From Oegoconia quadripuncta (Eukaryota > Arthropoda > Insecta > Lepidoptera > Autostichidae): 64,000 nt of DNA. A program made the position numbers and the translations under genes. Below the pieces are notes generated by a model. It was not told where the DNA came from. It did not search any database and worked only from the letters and a program-made list of their open reading frames with translations. The stretch lies in assembly GCA_949316235.1 (NCBI GenBank), contig OX438752.1, positions 3,371,001-3,435,000 of the forward strand, read 5' to 3'. Shown one piece after another: positions 22,501-34,100 of the stretch. Within the stretch, counting starts at the first letter, position 1. Every line of letters starts with the position of its first letter.

Positions 22501-25500
22501 GTCAAAAAATATAGCATCATTTAGGAAAAATTGCGATAAACATGATGTCAATACCTACATGAAATAAAGCTAAACTTGCAGGTCACATAAGTCGCCTCCG
22601 CAAAGTCAGTCATTCATTCAAAGGGTTATTTATGTATACGCTTTTTCAATAAGGTTCCTGTTGATATACAAAATCTTCCTTTCAATAAATTTAAAGATAC
22701 TATAAAAGAGAAACATATTAAGGAAGCATATTATAAAATATCAGACTATTTAGATGATAAACATTCATGGACATAACCTGGCTATTTCACAATTAATAAT
22801 GAAATATTATTGTGCCTTTTTGTAATACAAAAACCTTTTTTTTTAAAGAGCAACCTCTCGAGTTTCTTGCTTGTTCTTCTCAGGGGAAAATTGCCTTTTG
22901 AACAAGCGCAGCTTTTAAAATCTGACTATTTTAAGTGAACCCTGTGTGTACCTTGAAATGTCCACCTGGCTAGCTACCACCATCTTATCTAAATCTGCCG
23001 CCAAGCAACAATGTTAATAGCATTCTTGTATTCCGGTTGTCAGAGATAAGATAGCCAGTCCCCCAAATGTGTTGGGGTTTCCGGGTCAGTACGCTTCCAC
23101 CTTCGACCTCATCTTCACTTAACATCAGGTGTGATTGAGGTCAAGTACCAACCCGTAGTGCATTAAAAAAAAAAAAGAAAACCTACAAAATAAAGCATTT
23201 TTGATTTGATGTGATCGCCGGCTCGCGCCAGTCCGGGAGACTTTAGCTGCGTTTAGATTTTCAAATCTAATGTCTTTTTTCCGAGAGAATCCCGGATTTT
23301 CCGGGAGAGTTGGCAAGCCTACCCACAAATCGCAATCGGTGAAATTTTGAATACGTCCATACCAAGCATTATTTAGTACTCTAGAATCAAATTTTCTGTA
23401 TTCTCTATTATATTGTTTTAATTTGTAAACCTTCATCTATACCTACGTATTTTTTGGTCACTATACCTGTTGTAGTTTACCAGATATGAAGGTTTTTATT
23501 AATAAAAGTAACGTACACGCACCAACAAAAGTGTGACCGCGCGGGTCGGGCTGAGTGGTTTTTTTTTTTTTTTTTTTTTTTTAGTGCATAACGGTTTGGT
23601 ACTTGACCTCAATCACACCTGATGTTAAGTGAAGATGAGGTCGAAGATGGAAGCGTACTGACCCGGAAACCCCAACACATTTGGGGGACTGGCTATCTTA
23701 TCTCTGACAACCGGAACACAACAATGCTATTAACATTGCTGCTTGGCGGCAGATTTAGATAAGATGGTGGTAGCTAGCCAGGCGGACATTTAAAATGCCC
23801 TACCACCAACCAAAAGCAGGTTAAGCAGGTTGATAAAATATGCTTTATTTTTTTAGGAGAGTCCTGGACAACGAGTTGCTACAAATACACCTGTGCAGGG
23901 AATTTTAACGACGGTGTCCTAATAGAGTTAGATTATGATTGCAATAGCCCACAGAACCTATATGACACAACCACCGACTCGCTTATACCTGTAAGAACTG
24001 TCTTTGTAACCTTATAAATGTGAAAGTTTGTGTGGGTGTATGTATGTTTATCTTCACGGGTGGACGGATTTGGATGAAATTTGCTTGGTAGTCAGATTAG
24101 GACCTGTGTTTATACCGGATGGGTTTTTTTTTTTGCCGTAGGTAAGTGAAATAGAATTGCATAGGCATAGGTCGTTTTTTTTTTTTTCAAAACCATCTTC
24201 GACCGACACGCCCCGGCCGGAGATTGACATTCGTAGGATTCGTTCGTCGCAGGATTCGTAGGGTTTATTTGGAGCTCATATTTTGTCCATCTTTTCTTTA
24301 TTTATTTCATTTAATGATGTAATTATGTGAAATAGGCTACAAACGCGATCGTGAAATGACATAAATACCGCTTTATTCGATGATGATTTTGAAAATAGTT
24401 ATTTGTTATTACAAGAGTGCAAAGTTGCTTTTTAATCGCGTGCTCAACTTTGATGACCGAGCGAGCGAAGAATCCTGAGCGTTAGCGAGGGAATCAAAAG
24501 AGCACAAGGTGAAAAATCTTTGCACTCGAGTGCAACACGTAACTTTTCATCCCCCCCTCAGCGAGGAAATGAATAAATGCAAAACAAAACATTTACAATC
24601 ACAAGATACTTTTATTTCAGTTTAGGTTTACTATTTTATTACTTACTACAACATTATGATATGTAAGTATTACAGAAAAATATTTATGTTATGTATAACA
24701 AATAATACTTAGGTAGGTACTTATATTTAAGAAAAATTGAAGGTAACGTTGCTACAGTTACTTATGTTGAGTGTAATATTGTGTGTTAGTGACTTGTGTC
24801 ATGTTTTTTTGGTAAACTATCTGTCATACTTAATGTTGCTTTTAGCATTGAATACGTACTCACCACACAACCAATTTCACGGTGTACTTATATTTTCAGA
24901 TTTCATGTTATAATAATATGTGTGTCGCTAAATGGGTCAAATAAACGATTCTTATTCTTACTCCATTGAGTGCTTGATTTCTTGGTCTCGGATATAATTC
25001 AATAAAATATGCTAGCAAATCGTACTGTTTTAAATACTTCTCGCATGATTGTTGATGGAGTAAGCTCATTTGCGCATTATTAACAGTTTCTGTCAATTCG
25101 GTTGGCGTTAAGTGAACTTCTTCGTCGCTGGAATTACTCATTTTTCGTATTTTCAAGTTTCTTATTTAAAACCACGATTTCAAAACAAAATGGCGCGCGG
25201 AAAGCAAATTAAAAACAAACGTACACCAAGGAGGTTCAGAGTCTGAGTTTTTAACAAATTTAAAAAAGTTGTATGATAAATGCGGCACCATGGAGATATA
25301 CCCACAATAGGTTTAATGATGTTTTGGGATCACATCAAAACCTCAGTTATATACGAGTCGTTATGTTAATATGTCTAAATTACATAGTAGTGAAAGTGAA
25401 ATTAAAGAAACCAAACAATTTTAAGCCAAATGAAAATGTCACAATTATAGATCTATAAATATGTACAAAATGTGTGTGTTGTGAGTGTCTGTGTGTGTAA

Positions 25501-28080
25501 AAGTTAGTATGTGTGACAGTTAGTGTGTCATGGTGATGGGTTTTGCATGATGGAGTAAAATAATGGACATCTAATAGACTTGCATACTTTAACGACGATG
25601 GGCTCACCCCCTATCATATGTGCATTTCTGGAAATTTCGTAAGGTGAACCGTGGATGTTGTTTCAATTATTAAGCGCAAATTTTTGGAACAACCAAATGT
25701 TTGGAATATATATCTTTTTTTTTTAATTAAAAACTGGTTTCGCGTTTCTGTCACCCTATTTGGGATTAAGGTCGTGACGTTATGTATGTGTGTTCCACGA
25801 CGTTGTTTATGTGTTTGAAGGCATTGAGTTCGTGTATGTGTGTGTGTCCTATTTTTGTCCGGATGTATCCCAATTTTAATAATGCGAGGTCCGATTTGAG
25901 TGGCTATTTTTTTTTAACTAGCGGCAAGGTCCTCGTCATGTTTGATGAAAATCGGTTGGGCTGTTTCGAAGATATGTAACCTTTTACACAGTTGCTTTCT
26001 TTTTATGCACGATGGGTTCGTACTTGATCTGAATCATACCTGATGTTAAGTGAAGATGAAGTCAAGGGTGGAAGCGTACTGACCCGGAATCCCCAAAACA
26101 TTTGGGGGACTGGCTATCTTATCTCTGATAACCGGAACATAACAATGCTATTAACATTGCTGCTTGGCGGTAGATTTAGATAAGATGGTGGTTGCTAGCC
26201 AGGCGGACATTTTAAAATGCCCTACCACCAACCAAACCGAGTACTTAAACATGTACCCCGCTGGGGATCGAACCCGCGACCTCCTAATCATAAACTCAAT
26301 GTTGTTTACATTGAGCCACAGAGGCGGTTTGTGTACCTGGAAGACATTATGTTTAATTTCTTGAGGATTTTAATGTACTATTATTTATTTATTATGTATC
26401 TAAGTACCTATGCTTACTTCCTTTGTTATATTTATTGACGACCTGTTTGGTGTAGTGGTTAGAAACTTTGTTGCTATACCAAAAGGTCGCGGTTTCGAAT
26501 CCCGCGAGGGGCATATGTTTGTATGATGAACACAGACATTTGTGTTCCCGAGTTATGGATGTTTTTCATTTATATGTGTATTTATTTACAAAAAAAAAAA
26601 GAAAAAAGTATTTGTGTAGTTTATCATCCATCTGTTTTTTATAATACAAGCCTAGTTGCTTAGTGTGGAACTAGATGGCGCTGTGTGTATGTGCTAATAT
26701 ATTTATTATTATTATTTATATATGAGTAGTGGATCATTGGATTGGATTTTTGGTTATTCAAGTAATACTTGACTGTATGTAAGTCCCCGTTGTTACGTTT
26801 AATAAATAAGAATGTTGATAATTTTCACTTTTCTTTTGCAGGCCAATGAACAGCTCCAACAAGTGATGGAGACATTCAGTGAATTGCTCAAAAACGATAC
26901 AATAAATGTTGCAGATATTAACGACGGGTTTGATCAGGTAAGTAATTCTTTTTCCACAGATGGATTTTTCACTACCCGAGGCGGTAGTAGCTTGGACATA
27001 CTGACAGAGATAGTCGGGTTTTCCTGCCTTGTCCCTGGTTTTGGCGACGGGCGAATCGGCACCTTGACATTGGCCAATCTGGCGAAGTGTTCCACGCCGC
27101 TCGTTATGCTACGAGCGGGGCCTTGGTGAGTCAAAATAACGACTGTGGTCAATCCGGGAGGTGATGAGGTCGACGAGCTCGAGCCTTCCCTGGATAGGGT
27201 AGGCGAGCGTCGAGTCGGCCACATCTTCTTCTTTCTTCACACCGCCGATGCGCTCGAGCCCACTGGGTGGGACCCCGTTAGGGGAGGCCCTGTGAGCGAG
27301 CTGCTATCGGCGGTGACTGGCGATGGTGTCGTGTCGGGTTCGGCTGCCGGCAAGATACTGACAGAGAAATGCTTAAAGTCCATTATTATATCCAGTAGAT
27401 TTAAATTGACATTCAACAAATGATAGTATTATAGTTGCAATTCAGTATTATTAGGTATGTTGATTTTGTTTCAATGTACCATTTGATTGATTTGATATCA
27501 TGTGTCTAACGTTGAAATAAATGCTTGAAGTTTGAAGTTTTAAGTTCGAATAAGTAATATAAGTACATATATATATCCTTGGACATATACAGACAGCGCC
27601 ATCTAGTGCCACACTAAGCAACTAGGCTTGTGTTGTGGATACCAGATGGTTGTTACACTAACTTAACATCAGGTGTGATTGAGGTCAAGTACCAACCCGT
27701 TATGCATAAAAAAAAAAAAAAAAAACTACACAAATACATTTGTTTTGTTGTAAATAAATACATATATAAATGAAAAACATCCATAACTCGGGTACACATG
27801 TCCATATTCATTATACAAACATATGCCCCTAGCGGGATTCGAACCCGCGACCTTTTGGTACAGCAGCAGAGTTTCTAACCACTACACCAAACAGGTCGTC
27901 TGTAGGCTTATAACTACATATAACTTAAAGGTAAATCACATCTAAATCATGCAGATATGAAACCTGTGAGAACTATTTGGTGGCTGAGATGTGAATAAAA
28001 CCGCACACACACTCACACACACGCACACACACATACTCACACGCACACACGCACACGCACACACACACGCACACACGCAC

Positions 28081-28133
<53 letters not shown>

Positions 28134-31100
28134 GTAGACTGAGTAACTCGCTTAGACCTAAGATTTTATATTATATAATTAAGCTAAGTATACAGTTACA
28201 TTTATTTGTTATGGAAGAGCGGAGTCTCCTAATACAGGCACATTATTTGCTTAAAAGGAGTCTCCAGCCACTTTATAGCATACTTGTCTGTGAAAATGCA
28301 AATAAACTAATTTATTTATTTATTATATATTTTCAACGAGGGGTGTCGGACGGTTTATACCCTGTCTGTCTAATAGTTGTGTGTCTAGTCTTTGGGCGCA
28401 TCTCAGTAATTATATATAATATCTCAGTATAATCTAGCTAATATAATAAATGCTAAAGTTTCGATGTTTGTTTGTTTATTTGTTGCTCAATCACGTCGAA
28501 ACGGATGAACGGATTTGGATGAAATTTGGTATTAATAAATATAATAAATATCCTTAGACATACACACAGCGCATCTAGTTCCACAGTAAGCAACTATAGG
28601 CTTGTGTTGCGGATACCAGATGCTTGATATACTACATAAATACATTTTTTTTGTAAATAAATACTTATTATAAATGAAAACATCCATAACTCGGGTACAC
28701 ATGTCCGTATTCATCACACAAACATATGCCCCTAGCGGGATTCGAACCCGCAACCTTTTGGTATAGTGGTCAGAGTTGCTAACCACTACACCAAACAGGT
28801 ATTATAAGTAGAAATTCCCTGGATCTTATAGGAGGCTTCACCTGCGTTAAATAACTTTATCGCGGAAATTTGTTTATCCCGTGGGAACTACTCACTTTAT
28901 CGGGATAAAAAGTATCCTATGTTTAATGTTTATCCAGGTTATATGTTTAATCCAGGATATGTTCTACCTGTATACCAAATTTTATCCGAATCCGTTCATG
29001 CACCAGATAAATGTAACTGAAATATATATTTTAGTAACTCAACTTCGAAATAAACATGTATACGTCCATAGATACTCGTACTACTGCAAATAAATTATTA
29101 TTAATTATTATAGTTATAATAATGAAAGCTGATAAAACGTTTCTTTTTTACAAAAAAAATATTAGTTACGATAAAATCCCAGCAATAAGTTATAAATTTA
29201 TACCTATTCTCGAAAACTACTATAATTTTTTACCGATTTCAATAAAAAAGGATAAGGATAAATAACTCCGAGATTTGGCGGCTTATTCGCGGTTGCCGTC
29301 AAGTTAGTCCCATGGCAATTTTACTAATGTACACATGATTGTAAGGAGACACCTTGAAATTATGGACATAATTTTACAAAGAATTAAGGTCATATTCTTT
29401 GATACAATTGTGTTCTGTGTCTGGTTATCTGAAAATTTTGCCGCCCTCTCATATAAAAAAAAAAAAATAATTACATTCATACCATATTCCGTGATATTAA
29501 CTTGATAAATGGTTATAGATGAACGAGCTACTGGAAACTAAAGGAGACTTGGAAGTCCCCGTTAATCTGTTACAACAGCTCGACCAACTTGGCTCCAAGA
29601 TAACATTGAATGGTTCCAGCACATCGTCAACTGTTAGAAACAACATTGCCTTGGTGTTGGCAGATGCTAAGCCTGACTCCCCAGTTAGAGGACTCAGGAT
29701 TGCAGCGACGGGCAGTAGCGAGCTCACGGAGAATGCTCTCGAAGTTATATCCAGTAAGTTATTGGGTCTTTACCTATGAAATTGGAGTTTTTTTTCTTCG
29801 TTAATCATATGTATCAATTCCTGCGATTTTCAAAGCTATATCCAAATTTGTTTTTTATTTGGTAAATGGAATATTAAGGTTTCACATAAAACATTTTTTA
29901 AATTTCTGGACTAAATCACATAATAAAAAAAAATTGAACAGAGCTCTTTTCATGTGCTTCCCATAATCATTTCTTAGATTCGCTGAAACTTTTATAATGC
30001 GGTTACTTTTAAAAATTAACGCTGCCTATACTTAACATAATGTTATCCGATATTATATTACACACAAAGTTTAGCTAAATTTGGATTTGCCTTTCGCAAA
30101 AAAAAATCAAAAATGTTTGTATGGAGAAAACAGTCTTAATGAAATTCTCCATACAAAACGCCAATGTCATAGGTGAGGACCTAATATATGTCTCTTCCCG
30201 TGAGTGTCGTAAAAGGCAACTAAACGATCGTTCGGAGTTTCTATTTTGATCAAGACGAATTTAAAGACACCTGCACATCAAAATCGGTAAAGCCGGTTAG
30301 GCTACATAGTCCAGTAATACATAATTTTTGGCGTCTAACTTCCTGTAATTTTAAAGTTCCTGATTTTTTCATGGAAGGACAGTAACAGCCATGAATAAAT
30401 ATGTTTCTAACCATTCTCCTGTCGACCTGTCTGGTGTAGTGGTTAAAAGCTTTGACCACTATACCAAAAGGTCGCGGGTTCGAATCCCGCAAGGCGCATA
30501 TGTTTGTGTGATGAATACGGGCACATGTACCCGAGTTACGGATGTTTTCATTTATAATAAGTATTTATTTACAAAAAACAATGTATTGATGTAGTATATC
30601 AACCATCTGGTATCCACAACACAAGCCTTTAGTTGCTTAAAGTGGAACTAGATGGCGCTGTGTGTATGTCCAAGGATATTTATTTATTTATTCTGTAGCT
30701 TGCTTTAGGTATAGTATAGGTATTTAGTTAAAAGAACCTACGATATTTAAGTTACCACTGTGAACTTCATTGCGTTGTAGTAGATGCTAAGTTCTCGAAA
30801 AAAAATTTTTTCTAAAAAATTAATCAATGCCTACTTTTATATTTTCTATGTCCATGTCCATATGTGTCCATGCTGGACACAGCTGTCTTATTTTTCATAT
30901 AATTATCAAGTCACAACCTATAATCTGTTTAAAAGAGCAACCCTAGAGTTTCTTGCTCGTTCTTCTCTGGGGAGTCAGCTTTGTGAATGAGCAGTAAATT
31001 TAAACTAAAATGTAATATTAATATTAATAGTGACGTTTTCAAGTGATAATTTTAGGCTATGAAATAAAATATTTTGATTTGGTTTGAGTCGTGGTATTTG

Positions 31101-34100
31101 CCGTCGGTGAAATTTTTCATAAATATTAAATATAAAGTTACTGATCGATTTTTTTGAAAATAGTTATAGGAACTTTAGGTATTTTCTCCGACGCAATGAA
31201 ATTCACAGTGGTAATTTTAATTTAATAGTCTGTTTTATTACTAAACTTGCTTACCGCCCGCAGCTTCGCCTGCGTTAAATAACTTTATCGCGGAAATTTG
31301 GTTATCCCGCGGGAACTACTCACTTAATCGAGTTAAAAAATGTGCTATGTCTTAATCCAGGGTATGTTCTATCTGTGTACCAAATTTCATCCAAATCCGT
31401 TTATCCGTTTCGCCGTGATTGAGCAACAAACAAATAAACACACATCCAAATTTTCGCATTTATAATCGCGGTGTGAGGCATGACAGCGCCCCCCGGGAGG
31501 GCGCGCCAGCCGCCCTCCGGGAACGGGCCTCCCCTAGTGAGGGGGGGCAGGGCGAGGGGGGACCTGGAGCCGCTTATGCGTTCCCAGGTCCTCTTTACTG
31601 CCGAGGAAGGTCGCTGCGGGGTTTTGGTGGGTATTCCCACCGTCCACTCTCGCCGTGCCCCAGGCGAGCGGTAGGCAAAACGCATTTCCCTGCGTAAAAA
31701 AAAAAAGAAGCCGGAATTTATGGTAGTATGTATCTTTCTGCAGATGTCAACTCAGACTACCAGACAACGAACGTGAGCGAAGCTGTAGTCTACTTGCCGG
31801 AATCCGTGGCCAATTCGACACGGAGGATCACATTCATAATATTCCGGGATGACCGTGCCTTCCAGTCCACCGCGGGACTCTATTCCGTCAACAGCAGGGT
31901 GCTGAGCATCACAGCGGAAAATCTCACCAGTTTCAAGTCGGGAGAGGTACGTTTGAAGGCCAGCTATCTTATCTTAAACTGGCGGAAAGCAATTAAAACA
32001 AGTAAACAATTCGGAAATACATGTTTAGAAATAGGTTTAGACGCAAGTATGCAATAGTAGTGATCAACTGCTCAGCTGGTGAACCTGGATGACCGCACTA
32101 ATCTCCTCTGGCAAATGATGGCTCCCAACCCTTATGGCTATAGGTTGAGACTACAGATGCACACACAGATAGTCCCAGAAAGAATGCAGAAGGTCTCTGA
32201 TCGCGAAAAGCACCAAAGCACAGTCACTTTTCGATACAGCGCGTACGCTGGTCGTAAGGTCTCTGCTCCACTGTCAGAGGTCGACAGTAGGCGGGGGTGG
32301 GTGCGGGGAAAGGGGCCGCACCGTACATCAAAGAACACAAAAAGGGCAAGTTGACCACAGATTGGTACTTGCATCTAAATATTCCAAACAATACAAATGC
32401 ATTTTATTGCACAACAGAAAAGAACTGAAGGAGATAAATGTTCGTGATTCGGGAATAAATGTTTGTTTATACATAAATGTAGATTATAGCCGCGTGAAAC
32501 GCAAGACATGTCTTATTTCTATCAGCAGTACACGTGCCCTCTGTATATCGCATAACGACGACCAGCCAAGCTGCGAATCCAACTCGGCATTTGGAGTCAA
32601 CACCGCCACAAAAACTTGGAGAAAATATGAGTTTTTCGCATGATAGGAACCCTACGAATACCCGCCAGTCGTCGGCCGGCGCGTGCGTCGATGATGGTTC
32701 TGAAAAGAAAAAAATTAAACCACCATGCCTATAACTCAATATTTAACTTACCTAATATGCCCTATATATGTATACTAGCTTTCCTCCCGCGACTTCGTCC
32801 GCGTGGAAGATTTTATCAAAATACAAACAACTTCCATCCCCTATTTTATCCCCTTGGGGGTAGAATTTATCAAAATCCTTTCTTAGCGGATGCCTACGTC
32901 ATAACATCTACCTGTATGCCAAATTTCAGCCCGATCCGTCCAGTGGTTTGGGCTGGGCGTTGCGTTGATAGATCACTATGTCAGTCACCTTTGAGTTATA
33001 TATATTTAGATTCATAAGTGCATAAATGATTTGCATTTCATTTCATTTTTCTCTTACTTTCAGTTCATCGACATACATCTGAGTTCCACTATCAAGAACA
33101 TCGCTCGTAACAGGAGTCGTGTCTGCGGCTATTGGGATTACCACGCCAATGGCACCGGCTTCTGGTCACAGGCTGGATGTACCTTCATTAGATCCAACCA
33201 AGAAGGCGTACTGGACACGTGCAGATGTGACCACCTCACATGCTTCGCAGAGTTTTCTATATTTAAACCAGTGTTTTCTGAACGCCACGAAAAGAACCTC
33301 GAGTTATTAACGATTGTTGGCTGCTTCATGTCCATTGTTGGCTTACTTATGATTGTCGTAACAGCAGCTGTATTCAAAACCTGGCGAATGGATTTTAATA
33401 ATAAAGTGTTACTTCAACTCTGTATGGCGATTCTTGTTCTGGTAATGTGTTTTCTACTTGTAATATATTTCAGATTCGATTCCAATAATATTTCGTGCAA
33501 GATATTGGGAGTTTCTTTGCATTATTCATTGCTGGCTTCGTTTTGTTGGATGTTAGTTGCAGCTTTTCTGCAATATAAAAAAATGGTGGCTGTGTTCAAG
33601 CGTGCGCCCACCCATAAACTTTTGAGAGCTACGGCTTTCAGTTGGGGATTTCCTTGCGCTATAGTTGGAATTCTTGTTGCCGTTGATACTGGCGCTTACT
33701 TAAATCAATTCGTAGAGAAGACACCAAGCGCAGCTTTCTGTTTTCCTTCAGGGCTCCGTTTGTGGCTGGGCGTCTACGTCCCCGTAGCAATGGTAGTGAT
33801 TATAAATGGAACACTATTTTTTTTTATACTCCGTTCTATGTCAGCATCGCCTGTAATTCAGAAGCATGGCGGGCAAAATGACGAGACCAGAAATGCGTTT
33901 TTCAGCTGCCTTCTATGTTTCTTGTTTGGCTTGCCTTGGGTGCTTGGAGTATTTGCTCATCACATCGTCGGAGCATATCTTTTCACACTGACTGCAACGA
34001 TGCAAGGCTTCGTGTTATTTGTGTGCTTTGTTTTGGGGATGAGAAAGACGAGAGATCTTTGGTTGATTAAGTTGAAAATTAAGAAGCCAGAGGAGAATGC

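Noticed and set aside
26436..26520. tRNA genes at the heads of SINE-A and SINE-B copies
   Set aside because: Box A and box B are present, but acceptor stems do not pair and every copy continues into the same SINE body; these are retroposons.
27145..27423. 92-codon ORF in intron 5 as an extra receptor exon
   Set aside because: No splice signals fit; it lies in a GC-rich inserted block and exon 5 joins exon 6 directly in phase 0.
27942..28130. Cysteine/valine-rich ORF
   Set aside because: It is a translation of the (CA)n microsatellite.
33031..33063. ATG at 33031 as the start of a short receptor
   Set aside because: The codons before 33064 lie in the polypyrimidine tract and acceptor of intron 7; the GPS exon needs the preceding GAIN exons.
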